DNA of 8,628 nt from an uncultured Flavobacteriales bacterium (GCA_913031405.1 CAJWCX010000033.1:1-8628); one strand, 5' to 3'; counted from the stretch's first letter, positions 1 to 7,931 are shown. Numbers and translations: made by a program. The notes: generated by a model not told the origin, from the sequence alone.

Positions 1-460
1 TTTTTAATAGGTCCTCAACTACCGCATTTTCGGCGACATTAAAGGAGTCGGCGATATACCTCAAGGTATCACCAACGAAGAAAATGGCACTTTTGTTGGC
101 AATAATGAGCACCTCCTCAAGCTGCTGGGATATGGGATTCATTTGAATGGTCGGAATATCAATTACGGCATTTTCGGCGTTTCCGAAAATGTAATATGTT
201 TTTTCATCTAAGCCTGGGTGTTCTATAACAAGGTTGAACGTGTCTGGCTCAAAATGAGTAAGGGTAAAACTCCCGTTAATATTAGTTCTGGTATAGCCGA
301 GCAGTAATGAGTCTCTCAGTCTTACGGCCATAACAGATGCACTTTCTATTGGAACCACTCCAGAGGTGTCGAAAACAGTTCCAGTAACTTTCATCGATTG
401 CGTAAATGAATAATTCGAGTAAAAAAAGATAAAGAGGAGTAAAATGATTCCTTTTTTCAT
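1..460 (-). CDS. Outer-membrane beta-barrel (TonB-dependent-receptor-like) protein, N-terminal part only
   Basis: The gene starts at ATG 460 and runs off the left edge after 153 codons. Residues 1-20 form a signal peptide (MKKGIILLLFIFFYSNYSFT). Residues about 24-108 look like a carboxypeptidase-regulatory-like beta-sandwich: KVTGTVFD opens it, followed by a TRTNINGSFTL strand pair. Residues 115-153 match the entry to a receptor plug (EEVLIIANKS, then GDTLRYIADSF and NAVVEDLLK), the pattern seen in Bacteroidota outer-membrane proteins whose next motif is usually a K-x-PG loop. Such proteins sit in the outer membrane; some import ligands with TonB, but many of this subgroup have unknown roles. 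It lies 85 bp downstream of the lipoprotein gene on the same strand and could be a read-through target or a separate unit. Family assignment is good; substrate is unknown because the barrel lies outside the window. Confidence 0.8.
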   Translation of the reverse strand, partial: MKKGIILLLFIFFYSNYSFTQSMKVTGTVFDTSGVVPIESASVMAVRLRDSLLLGYTRTNINGSFTLTHFEPDTFNLVIEHPGLDEKTYYIFGNAENAVIDIPTIQMNPISQQLEEVLIIANKSAIFFVGDTLRYIADSFNVAENAVVEDLLK

Positions 461-545
461 TTTTCTGAGTTGGTTAGCAATATGGTTTATGACACTTGTA
501 AAATCAACAGTTTGAATTAAAGCACATAAATATAGTCTAAATAAT
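461..545. other. Intergenic gap between lipoprotein and outer-membrane protein genes
   Basis: This 85-bp AT-rich spacer has no convincing hairpin terminator. The only promoter-like element on the minus strand is TATATTTA (527-534), one base off TAnnTTTG, with no TTTG at the expected distance upstream. It is therefore unclear whether the outer-membrane protein gene has its own promoter or is read from the efflux operon. Confidence 0.5.
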
Positions 546-1349
546 TTAGGGTTTGTCATTTAGAGAAATATCCAAAAGCAGTTGAAACGAGAACCCGTCG
601 GCTTGGCTGGCTTGGGTGAATTCAATTCTTAAGGGTTTACCAATAAAATCTTTTTCGTTTGATTTTAGTTTTTTTATCAAGTCAGTTTCTTCTGAGACAG
701 CCAATAAAGAATTAAAAGCCCCATCATTAGATCCCACTTTGATGAACTCCATATTGTAGGATTCTAATTGAATAAATCCTCTAAAGTTGGTTTCAAATCC
801 TCCTTTTTGCTGGATGATATCTTTTGCCGTTTGATCATCTGGGCGAAAGGATGATTTTGTTTCTTGGAAAGCTATTTTTTCATTATCATTCATATTATCG
901 AATGTTTTGAAACCGTCATAAATTGGTGTTCCAGAAGTATCGAAGAATGAAATGTATTGTTCGAAATACGCAGGTTCCAAGTTAAAATTTGAAATCAAAC
1001 GAGAACCGACTCTCTTTTTTGAATTGATATAATAAAATTCATCAATTGTTTCTTGTGTGGTGTCGTTTATGATGGTTTTCAGTTTACAAATTCTATTCTT
1101 GGCATCTATCAAACCCTCTGAGTGATAAGTTCGCCCATCTTTGCGAGAGTATTCTAAACTAGACGCTTGAAATAAGTTGCTGTCCGTATCAATGGATTTA
1201 ATCATATCAAAATAGATCGAATCACCTGAAAAGTCAGTTTTTTCAATGTTTTGTTCTAATTTTGAGCTTATCTCAATTGGCACATTCTCGTTTTGACATG
1301 CTGTTAATAAAAGACACACACCAAGAATCTTTTGCATCATAATCATCAT
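546..1349 (-). CDS. Unrecognised lipoprotein, last gene of the efflux operon
   Basis: I do not recognise this protein. From ATG 1349 it has 267 residues. The N-terminus MMIMMQKILGVCLLLTAC is a lipoprotein signal: a short n-region with Lys, a hydrophobic core, and lipobox LTAC with the acylated Cys at residue 18. The next residues are QNEN, with no Asp at +2. The mature part is polar, rich in Asp, Ser, Phe and Lys, with no transmembrane segment and no obvious repeat; its pattern suggests alternating strands and loops. The start is uncertain. TTG 1367 would overlap the pump stop codon (TTGA), and ATG 1346, 1340 or 1337 are also possible; all keep the lipobox. I chose 1349 because it is an ATG 14 nt past the pump stop. 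Position as last gene suggests an accessory role in the envelope near the pump, but this is inference only. Confidence 0.8.
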   Translation of the reverse strand: MMIMMQKILGVCLLLTACQNENVPIEISSKLEQNIEKTDFSGDSIYFDMIKSIDTDSNLFQASSLEYSRKDGRTYHSEGLIDAKNRICKLKTIINDTTQETIDEFYYINSKKRVGSRLISNFNLEPAYFEQYISFFDTSGTPIYDGFKTFDNMNDNEKIAFQETKSSFRPDDQTAKDIIQQKGGFETNFRGFIQLESYNMEFIKVGSNDGAFNSLLAVSEETDLIKKLKSNEKDFIGKPLRIEFTQASQADGFSFQLLLDISLNDKP

Positions 1350-1363
1350 TACGTTCTTTGAGG

Positions 1364-4300
1364 TCAAAAGTTACTCTTTATTGTCAGTTGCAGTTTTTGA
1401 TAGAGCCACACCTTAAATTTAAACGATAGCAAATAAACTGACGGCAAAATAATCAAGGTTAGAAATGTTGCAAAAGTTAAACCATATATGATCGTCCATG
1501 CCATTGGTGCAAAAAACATGTTGTTGTCCCCACCTAAAAAGATATTTGGTTCGTATGACGCAAAAAGTCCAGCAAAATCAATATTAAATCCGATTGCTAG
1601 TGGAATTAAACCTAATATCGTTGTTATGGCTGTTAAAAGCACTGGTCTTAGCCTAGTTTTACCTCCTTGAATTGCGCATTCGAGTAAATCTGTATTACTT
1701 AATAATTCATTTTCATTCAGACCTTTTTCAATTCGTTTTCTTTTTCTTAATGAATTTGTGTAGTCAATCAATACAATGGCATTGTTCACAACTACTCCGG
1801 CTAAGGAGATAATACCAATCATTGTCATAATGACCACAAAGTTTTGTCCAGATATTACCAGTCCTAATAAAACACCAATCAATGAAAGCATTACTGTCAT
1901 CAAAATGACAGATGGAGCAGAATAGGAATTAAATTGTGACACAATGATCAAAAGAACTAGAAATAATGCAATCATCAGGGCCTTACTTAAAAAAGCCATT
2001 TCTTTGGCTTGCTCGTCTTGCTGACCCGCAAAACGATATTTAATGCCATCTCTAAGTTTTTGCTCTTTTTCATAGGTCACCATTTCTTTTTTCATAACCT
2101 TAACTACTTCATTAGCGTTGAATCCTTCTGTCACATTGGAGGTTATGGTGACCAGTGGAATCTGGTCTTTTCTTACTACTGCTGAGTAGCTCGTACTTTC
2201 ATTAGGTGTATTAATGACAGAACGAACAGGTATGTTCATGAGCTTACCTTTGTTATTTCTGAAAACTAATCTCTGATCAAGTAGCACGTTTAAATTGTTT
2301 CTATTACCTCCGTTAAATCGAACTACTATGTCATGAGATTCCTCATCAAGTGTGTAGGTCGATATTTCTTGTCCAAGAAGTGATTTTCTGATCGCCATTC
2401 CTACCTGATAAGTTGATGCATTAAGTTTTCGGATTTGATCTCGATCGACCGTGATGGGTATTTCAGGGCGGTTGGCATCTACATTTAGCTTTAACTTTTC
2501 AACACCTGCAATACCTTTTCGGTCGAGATAGGTTTTTATTTCTTCTGCAGTGGAAATTAAATCTTTGTATTCTCCTCTTCCAGTGATTTCAATATTAATT
2601 GGTGCACCTTGTGGAGGTCCGGATTCATTTTTTGCTGCAGTAACCTCTACATCAGCGTTGTATTTTCCTCTTAATCCTGATTGTATCTTTTTTAATATGT
2701 CTGAGGTCTTTATATTTTGCCGATGCTGGAATTCACAAAAATTAACTGTGATACGTGCCTTGTGTGGTGTGTTCCCCATAGAAACGCCCTGGGCAGGATC
2801 ACTAGTTCCTTCTCCAACTTGAGAGATGATAGATTTTATGATGCGCTCATCCTCCGGTATACCTGTTGTGTCGTCGGCATCCATGTATTCCTCTAATATC
2901 TGATTTAGATCATCCTCAATTTGTAAAGTGGTTTGGTTCGTCACTGTGATATCTGTACCTATGGGATGCGAAATAAAAATGTTTACATATTGTGGTTCGT
3001 TATTCGGAAAGAATTCAACCTTCGGTGGAAATAATACGAATAAGATTCCAGATAAAAACAATAGTAAAACTGTTCCCCCGAGAAATAAAATGGGTCTTTT
3101 TCCCTTGATGGCGAAGCGCAAGAATTTTTCATAGACGCGTTCCAATTTGGGTAAAAACTTGTTTTGAAAAAGTTTAGTACCTGGCATAAGTAAAAACAAA
3201 TTGACAAGTGTTATTAAACCTATGAATGTTACGAAATTACCTAACGAAACCCATCCAAAAATGATGAAAAAGATTCCGATACTCATCAGGAACATCGAAG
3301 TGACGATCACTTTTTTTCTTTTGGGTTGGTTTTCCGTAACTTTCATATAGGTAACTGCAAGAACAGGGTTAATGACCAATGCTACAAATAAAGAAGACGC
3401 CAATACAATCATAAGTGTCATTGGTAAAAACTTCATGAACTCACCTATAATACCTGGCCATAAAGCCAAAGGAATAAACGCGGCAACGGTAGTTGCAGTC
3501 GAAGAGATAATAGGCCAAGCAACTTCCCCAACACCATGAACTACACTGGTATAGGAAGAGTTTCCTTCGTCCATGTACCGATAAATATTTTCAACAATAA
3601 CAATTCCGTTATCAACCAACATGCCTAGGGCGAGTACCAAAGAGAATAGAACCATTACATTCAATGTGATACCCATTGCGTTGAGTATAAGAAAAGACAT
3701 AAGCATGGAAAGCGGGATAGCCACTCCTACGAATAAAGCATTTCTTAATCCAAGGAAGAAGAGAAGGACGCCAACAACCAATACGATACCCAATATAATT
3801 GAATTTTCGAGGTTTGATACCATGTCCCTAGTCACATTTGATTGGTCGTTGGTTAAGGAAACTTCAACGTTTTTAGGAATTGATCCGTTTGCTTTTGAAT
3901 CAGCTATAATGGTATTAATTTTTTCAGAGGCAACCAATAGATTTTCACCTCCCTGTTTTTTAACATCGAGCATTACAACCGCTGTTCCAAACTCTCTTGC
4001 AAATGATGTTGTGTCGGCATTTCCAAAAAATACATCCGCTACATCTTCGAGATAAACGGGTAAAAAATCGTCCTGTCGGACAACCGTTCTTTTTAATTCT
4101 TCCGCACTTTTGAACTCCCCTTCGATTCTTATGGTTTTTCGAATCCCGTCCACTAATAGCTCTCCTCCAGGAATAGTTTGGTTCTCAGCACTAACAGCAT
4201 TTTGTATGTCATCAAGTGTTACTTTAACTGATTGTGCCTTAATAGGATCAACTTCAATTCTCATTTCCTGAAGAGGCAATCCTCTGACATCAACCTCACT

Positions 4301-4828
4301 TATTTCTGGTAACTCTTCAAGTTGATTTTCAAGATCTTCTGAGACTTCCTTCAGTACTGATGCGTTTTCAGATCTCAGATTGATATTTAGAATTGGCATT
4401 TTGGAGGGGTCCAATTCAAAAATGTTTGGTTCAGCAGGAAGTTGAGGAAAATCACTTTTCGTTCGGGCTTGGTCGACGGCATCTTTTACTTTACCCAAGG
4501 CTTCGTCAACAGGCATTTTAAAATCAAACTTCACACGAATTGTTGTATAGCCATGAACGGAGTTAGAGTTGATTTCGTCTACTAATTTGATACCCCCAAT
4601 TTCTTTTTCTATGGCCTGAGAAATTTTTTCAGACATATATTTGGGTGATGAACCTGGTTTTGCAATACCAATATAAATCTCAGGAATTTTTAATTCGGGG
4701 AAGTTTTCTTTTGGCATGGACTGATAAGCCAGCATTCCCCCTATTAAAATGACTATGGCAATTAAAAATACGGTCTTTGTATTCTTTACAGATAAAGTGG
4801 TTAAACCAAAACCTTTTAAGTTACTCAT
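1364..4828 (-). CDS. RND-family efflux transporter, inner-membrane pump subunit (AcrB-like)
   Basis: The 1154-residue proton-driven exporter of the resistance-nodulation-division type would act in the inner membrane as a trimer. The layout shows the family's internal duplication: TM1 (about 18-36), large periplasmic porter region (37-338), TM2-TM6 (343-494), TM7 (577-600), second porter region (601-945), TM8-TM12 (947-1136). TM4 carries LGMLVDNGIVIVENI (401-415), keeping the first relay Asp (D406, AcrB D407) but with N407 at the second. TM10 carries GVVVNNAIVLID (1011-1022), with N1015 where AcrB has Lys940. Two more hydrophobic stretches (about 507-528 and 532-549) lie between TM6 and TM7, making it about 100 residues longer than typical AcrB. 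It starts at ATG 4828, 10 nt after the adaptor stop, and is followed closely by the lipoprotein gene. The TM4 and TM10 motifs favour the HAE-like drug/solute branch over the CusA metal branch, but the substrate is undetermined. Confidence 0.96.
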   Translation of the reverse strand: MSNLKGFGLTTLSVKNTKTVFLIAIVILIGGMLAYQSMPKENFPELKIPEIYIGIAKPGSSPKYMSEKISQAIEKEIGGIKLVDEINSNSVHGYTTIRVKFDFKMPVDEALGKVKDAVDQARTKSDFPQLPAEPNIFELDPSKMPILNINLRSENASVLKEVSEDLENQLEELPEISEVDVRGLPLQEMRIEVDPIKAQSVKVTLDDIQNAVSAENQTIPGGELLVDGIRKTIRIEGEFKSAEELKRTVVRQDDFLPVYLEDVADVFFGNADTTSFAREFGTAVVMLDVKKQGGENLLVASEKINTIIADSKANGSIPKNVEVSLTNDQSNVTRDMVSNLENSIILGIVLVVGVLLFFLGLRNALFVGVAIPLSMLMSFLILNAMGITLNVMVLFSLVLALGMLVDNGIVIVENIYRYMDEGNSSYTSVVHGVGEVAWPIISSTATTVAAFIPLALWPGIIGEFMKFLPMTLMIVLASSLFVALVINPVLAVTYMKVTENQPKRKKVIVTSMFLMSIGIFFIIFGWVSLGNFVTFIGLITLVNLFLLMPGTKLFQNKFLPKLERVYEKFLRFAIKGKRPILFLGGTVLLLFLSGILFVLFPPKVEFFPNNEPQYVNIFISHPIGTDITVTNQTTLQIEDDLNQILEEYMDADDTTGIPEDERIIKSIISQVGEGTSDPAQGVSMGNTPHKARITVNFCEFQHRQNIKTSDILKKIQSGLRGKYNADVEVTAAKNESGPPQGAPINIEITGRGEYKDLISTAEEIKTYLDRKGIAGVEKLKLNVDANRPEIPITVDRDQIRKLNASTYQVGMAIRKSLLGQEISTYTLDEESHDIVVRFNGGNRNNLNVLLDQRLVFRNNKGKLMNIPVRSVINTPNESTSYSAVVRKDQIPLVTITSNVTEGFNANEVVKVMKKEMVTYEKEQKLRDGIKYRFAGQQDEQAKEMAFLSKALMIALFLVLLIIVSQFNSYSAPSVILMTVMLSLIGVLLGLVISGQNFVVIMTMIGIISLAGVVVNNAIVLIDYTNSLRKRKRIEKGLNENELLSNTDLLECAIQGGKTRLRPVLLTAITTILGLIPLAIGFNIDFAGLFASYEPNIFLGGDNNMFFAPMAWTIIYGLTFATFLTLIILPSVYLLSFKFKVWLYQKLQLTIKSNF

Positions 4829-4838
4829 GTTTATCTAT

Positions 4839-5885
4839 TTAGTTAATTCGCACGATATCTTTTCTTGCAATACCTCTTGCTCCTCCTTCTATGATGAGTG
4901 AGCCTTCTGAAATTTTATCATGATCCTCTATTAATGCTTGTCCCTGATAGGCCATGATTTTATCAATAAATATTTGCTGTACTTTGTAGGTGTCCTTTTT
5001 GTCTAATTTCAACACCCATAAGTAATCTTGGCTTTTAGCGTTTTTGAGAATACTGGCTGATGGCACAACCAATCCAGAGTCAATTTTAAAATCGGTTATT
5101 TCAAGTTCGGCTAGCATATTTGGCATAAGTCCAACTTTGTTAGCAATTTTTGCACGAACCGTGAAAGTTCGATTTGTTGGATCAATATAGCTTCCTATTG
5201 TAGATGCTTTTGTGAGTATTGACTCTATATTATAATTGGGAAAATTCACCTTAATTTCGGTTCCTTTCTTTATATTTTGAAAGTGTTTTTCTGAAACCGA
5301 TGCTACAACTTCTGTATTTTCTGTGTTTACCAATCGCATTAGTGGCATCTGAGGGGATGCCAATTGTCCCTTTTTAGCATAAACTTGATCTACTTTCCCA
5401 TCAAATGGGGCAATTACAATCATCTTTGATTTTTGAATAGCCAAAGTTTTTAGTTTTGATTCAAGTGATTTTACTTGATTTTCAGCACTTTTTTTGTCAA
5501 ATTCAGATCCAAGGTTTTGATTGAATAATTCCACCTGTTTTTCAAGCATGTATTGAGCAAACTCCAGTTGTGAATTCAATTCCTCAATATTTGCACTTAA
5601 TATAGCAGCATCCATAATAACTAATGCATCGCCTTTTTTTACCCTTTGACCTGATGAAATAGTGACTTCTTTGATCATTCCTGAAAGTTCTGAATTCAAC
5701 ATAATGTCTTGAGTACTTTCAATATTCCCTTGAATAGATATTTTATGTATGAAGCTCTTTTTTTGAACGACTGCAGTTTGCACTAGTGGTAGCACTGTTG
5801 TTTTTTCAGCTTCCTCTTTTTTTGTTTCGCTGCCACACCCAATAATTGATAGGATTAAGCTTGCAAAAATGATTTTTTTATTCAT
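4839..5885 (-). CDS. RND efflux periplasmic adaptor (membrane fusion protein), lipid-anchored
   Basis: This 348-residue adaptor would bridge the RND pump and the outer-membrane channel. The signal peptide ends in lipobox SIIGC, so Cys17 should be acylated and anchor it to the inner membrane. Domains in order: a charged linker (20-32); first lipoyl half (about 63-92, with SGMIKEVTISSGQRVKKGD); a short alpha-helical hairpin (about 94-152); second lipoyl half (156-186, with APFDGKVDQVYAKKGQ); beta-barrel (about 190-265, with DPTNRTFTVRA); and a membrane-proximal domain (268-348, opening GLVVPSASIL). This is the standard order for the HlyD/AcrA adaptor family. The hairpin is fairly short, about 28 residues per arm, as in many Bacteroidota adaptors. 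ATG 5885 lies 7 nt after the channel gene's stop, and the pump follows 10 nt downstream, which fixes its partners. Confidence 0.95.
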   Translation of the reverse strand: MNKKIIFASLILSIIGCGSETKKEEAEKTTVLPLVQTAVVQKKSFIHKISIQGNIESTQDIMLNSELSGMIKEVTISSGQRVKKGDALVIMDAAILSANIEELNSQLEFAQYMLEKQVELFNQNLGSEFDKKSAENQVKSLESKLKTLAIQKSKMIVIAPFDGKVDQVYAKKGQLASPQMPLMRLVNTENTEVVASVSEKHFQNIKKGTEIKVNFPNYNIESILTKASTIGSYIDPTNRTFTVRAKIANKVGLMPNMLAELEITDFKIDSGLVVPSASILKNAKSQDYLWVLKLDKKDTYKVQQIFIDKIMAYQGQALIEDHDKISEGSLIIEGGARGIARKDIVRIN

Positions 5886-5892
5886 CTGGAGT

Positions 5893-7224
5893 TTATTTTA
5901 AAGTCAGTTTGTTATACAATTTGTCTAGCTCGAGCTTTGTTCTATATACTTCAATGAGACTTCCGGTGTACTCGGCCTGAGCAATCATTAATTGATTTAA
6001 TTTTTGAGTCACAACGATATTATTTCCATTGCCTATTTTTTCCTTTTTTAATGCATTTTTATAGATTTTTTCGGCAAGTTCACTGTTTTCTTTTTGAAGT
6101 GCTCGTTTCTTTAGCGCAGATTCCAGCGTGTTTTTCAGTTGAACTTCCTGAAGCTTTAATCCTTGTTTGGTGAGTTCGTAGTTGTTTTCGTCTTGCATTA
6201 GTTTAATTTCAGATTGCTTGACAACCGCTATGCCTTTTCCACTAGAGAAAACCGGTATTTTCATTTGTATACCCCAATTTGTTTGTGAATACCAGGGCTT
6301 GTCTGCAAAAAAATCAAATGAGGTGCGATAGGCATTATAGCTTTGCTGAAAATAAGCCGATAGCGAGGGTAAAAAACCCGCTTTGTTATTTTTAACATCG
6401 CATTGTGAAAGTTGGATTTGGGTTTGCAATAGTGGGAACACAGAATTATCCTCTATGGATCCTAATGAAATTTGAGAGGATTTTGAATCTAATTCAGATA
6501 GTGAATTGGCTAATGTGAGAATAGAATCCTGAGGATAATTCATTGAATATTTTAATAAAGCCATTGCGTTTGCATATTGCAGTGATGCATTTTCAAAGGC
6601 GTTTTTTGAGCTTGATACGGCAAAAGTGATTTGATCCAGCTCTTCTTGAGTAATGAGTCCTAGCTTTAGAACTGTTTTTTGGTTTTCCTCTAAAGTCGCA
6701 GTCAATCGGTAAATGGAGTCCGCAAAACTAAGGTTTTCAATAGCAACAGCGGCAATGTGATAGGCATTTATCACAGCAAAAAGAACTTCTTCTTTCGTCC
6801 GTGTTTTTTGCTGTCGCTGTAATTCAATCAAAAGTTTTGAGGCTTGAATGCCGACAAAATAGGAGCCGTCAAATAAAAGTTGATTGACCTGCAAACTCGC
6901 ATTAGAATTAAATTCGGTTCCAGCTCGAAATGCTATTATTTCATCTTCTGGAGCCGCAGGATTAAAAAAGGAAATGGGAAGTACTTGTACAGGTAGGTTC
7001 ATAAATTGATTGAATGCACCAGTTATATTGGCTTCGGGCATACCAGCGGATAAATACTCCTTTTTTTGGTATATGGCTTTATCATATTCTAAAATCGAAT
7101 TAGCTATGTTGTAATGATTTTTTATTGCGTATTCTTTGGCATCCAACAATGTCATTTGTCCCAATGTCTGAAATGGTCCAAAGCTAAAGCTGGTAATTAC
7201 TAAAATGTAAATGAGATGTTTCAT
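5893..7224 (-). CDS. TolC-family outer-membrane efflux channel
   Basis: This 443-residue protein is the outer-membrane duct of the tripartite pump. A Sec signal peptide covers about residues 1-23 (hydrophobic core IYILVITSFSF, probable cleavage after LGQ), and there is no lipobox. The mature protein shows the two structural repeats of the family. Repeat one has a helix from about 26-56, then AGMPEANITGAF leading to strands (60-125) and a long amphipathic helix region (128-228). Repeat two has NKAGFLPSLSAYFQQSY leading to strands (280-328, ending PVFSSGK) and a second long helical region (330-440). Length matches the family's usual 420-480 residues. ATG 7224 is only 2 nt beyond the stop of the regulator gene and the adaptor follows after 7 nt. 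The order channel-adaptor-pump is common in Bacteroidota. Confidence 0.95.
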   Translation of the reverse strand: MKHLIYILVITSFSFGPFQTLGQMTLLDAKEYAIKNHYNIANSILEYDKAIYQKKEYLSAGMPEANITGAFNQFMNLPVQVLPISFFNPAAPEDEIIAFRAGTEFNSNASLQVNQLLFDGSYFVGIQASKLLIELQRQQKTRTKEEVLFAVINAYHIAAVAIENLSFADSIYRLTATLEENQKTVLKLGLITQEELDQITFAVSSSKNAFENASLQYANAMALLKYSMNYPQDSILTLANSLSELDSKSSQISLGSIEDNSVFPLLQTQIQLSQCDVKNNKAGFLPSLSAYFQQSYNAYRTSFDFFADKPWYSQTNWGIQMKIPVFSSGKGIAVVKQSEIKLMQDENNYELTKQGLKLQEVQLKNTLESALKKRALQKENSELAEKIYKNALKKEKIGNGNNIVVTQKLNQLMIAQAEYTGSLIEVYRTKLELDKLYNKLTLK

Positions 7225-7226
7225 TT

Positions 7227-7835
7227 CTAGTTTTTTAATATTTGTTCTCGGAAGTATCGCAATCCTTCATCGTTTGCAATACCCCTAATATGTAGTCTGA
7301 AATTTTCAATAAAGACCGTTTCGTATTTGAATTCAGGCCAAGGAAAAACCTCGCCTTCAATAATTGTTTCTATTTGGGAAACAAACATCTTGGAATAGAT
7401 CTCTTGATGAATATCTTTTCTGTAGATACCTTCCGATATACCTCTTTTGATATTTTTTAGAAATTGATTGTATACAAAATCCCATTTGTGCTCTACGGTC
7501 AGTTGCCAAGCCGCAGGATAGTTTTTTTTTAGATCATGAAAAACCGTGGGGTTGACAGCTTTAAATGTTTGAATCACATATTTAGAATGCATTAGTAATT
7601 CATCAATCGCATTCACCGCCTCCGATGAAGCCTTTTTAAATACAACAATATCTTCTTCTATTTTGGCCCTAATGATTTGTTCAACAAGATGGTTTTTATC
7701 CTTGAAGTGGTTGTATAATGTTTTTTTTGATATTCCAAGTTGGGTAGCAATGTCATTCATAGTCACACTGCGTATTCCCAGCTTCATAAAGACCAAACTG
7801 GCACGTTCTAAAATATCGATTTGCTTTGAATTCAC
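7227..7835 (-). CDS. TetR/AcrR-family transcriptional regulator, probable repressor of the efflux operon
   Basis: The 202-residue protein has the TetR N-terminal DNA-binding domain at residues 5-52: helix 1 ILERASLVFMKLG, then SVTMNDIATQLGISKKTLYNHF, in which G34 is the turn and 36-43 the recognition helix, followed by KDKNHLVE. Residues 55-202 form the ligand-binding and dimerisation part, which is too variable to predict an inducer. Such proteins bind palindromic operators as dimers and leave them when a ligand binds. The start is GTG at 7835; no in-frame ATG precedes it nearby, and the next Met (17) would cut into helix 1. Being first gene of the operon, with the channel gene 2 nt later, it probably represses itself and the pump. 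A candidate operator lies about 38-51 bp upstream. Confidence 0.93.
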   Translation of the reverse strand: MNSKQIDILERASLVFMKLGIRSVTMNDIATQLGISKKTLYNHFKDKNHLVEQIIRAKIEEDIVVFKKASSEAVNAIDELLMHSKYVIQTFKAVNPTVFHDLKKNYPAAWQLTVEHKWDFVYNQFLKNIKRGISEGIYRKDIHQEIYSKMFVSQIETIIEGEVFPWPEFKYETVFIENFRLHIRGIANDEGLRYFREQILKN

Positions 7836-7839
7836 GATG

Positions 7840-7869
7840 CAAATATAATCATCTTTTTCACTAAGGAAA
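7840..7869 (-). promoter_or_regulatory. Bacteroidota-type promoter for the tetR-efflux operon
   Basis: On the minus strand, TATATTTG (7847-7840) is an exact match to the -7 consensus TAnnTTTG of the Bacteroidota primary sigma factor. TTTC (7869-7866) sits 18 bp upstream, a 3-of-4 match to the -33 element TTTG. Only 4 nt separate the box from the GTG start at 7835, so transcription would begin at or next to the start codon. Confidence 0.6.
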
Positions 7870-7872
7870 CTA

Positions 7873-7886
7873 TTTTTATGTAAAAA
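7873..7886. promoter_or_regulatory. 14-bp palindrome, candidate TetR operator
   Basis: TTTTTA-TG-TAAAAA is a perfect 6-bp inverted repeat around a 2-nt centre. It lies just upstream of the -33 element of the operon promoter and 15 bp before the -33 element of the ruvX promoter, a good place for a repressor of one or both. TetR operators are typically short palindromes like this, but AT-rich palindromes also occur by chance, so assignment is tentative. Confidence 0.35.
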
Positions 7887-7898
7887 GTGTAAAAAGTG
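7881..7898 (+). repeat. Tandem direct repeat, 2 x 9 bp
   Basis: TAAAAAGTG occurs twice back to back (7881-7889 and 7890-7898), followed by TAA. The first copy shares its TAAAAA with the palindrome at 7873-7886. In addition, CTTTTTCAC (7853-7861) is a near inverted match of GTGTAAAAAG (7887-7896). The repeats end 3 bp before the -33 box of the ruvX promoter, so they may be binding half-sites. Confidence 0.55.
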
Positions 7899-7901
7899 TA
7901 A

Positions 7902-7931
7902 TTTGAATTTTGTATTTAAACCCTATTTTTG
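7902..7931 (+). promoter_or_regulatory. Bacteroidota-type promoter for ruvX
   Basis: TTTG (7902-7905), an 18-bp spacer and TATTTTTG (7924-7931) match both consensus elements, TTTG and TAnnTTTG. The start codon ATG 7936 begins only 5 nt after the -7 box, so the transcript is expected to be leaderless or to carry just a few untranslated bases. Confidence 0.7.

Noticed and set aside
461..545. Possible rho-independent terminator after the lipoprotein gene
   Set aside because: No stable GC-containing stem followed by a T run is visible on the minus strand; only AT-rich sequence.
1350..1367. TTG 1367 as the start of the lipoprotein gene, overlapping the pump stop codon
   Set aside because: It is possible as translational coupling, but several ATG codons follow immediately and give a more typical short lipoprotein signal, so it is kept only as an alternative.
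1488..3207. Several short open frames (60-90 codons) on both strands inside the pump gene
   Set aside because: All overlap the well-supported 1154-residue transporter and show no independent start signals or family features.
3621..4055. Plus-strand open frame of 144 codons opposite the RND pump
   Set aside because: It lies wholly within the pump gene, whose own frame gives clear TM2-TM4 motifs; the opposite translation has no recognisable domain.
1364..4828. Heavy-metal (CusA-type) identity for the RND pump
   Set aside because: The TM4 and TM10 motifs (LVDNGIVIVENI and VVNNAIVLID) do not resemble the metal-pump signatures, and no methionine-rich relay is evident.
7663..7848. Plus-strand open frame of 61 codons overlapping the start of tetR
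   Set aside because: It is antisense to the helix-turn-helix coding region, which is convincingly conserved in the other frame, and has no family resemblance.
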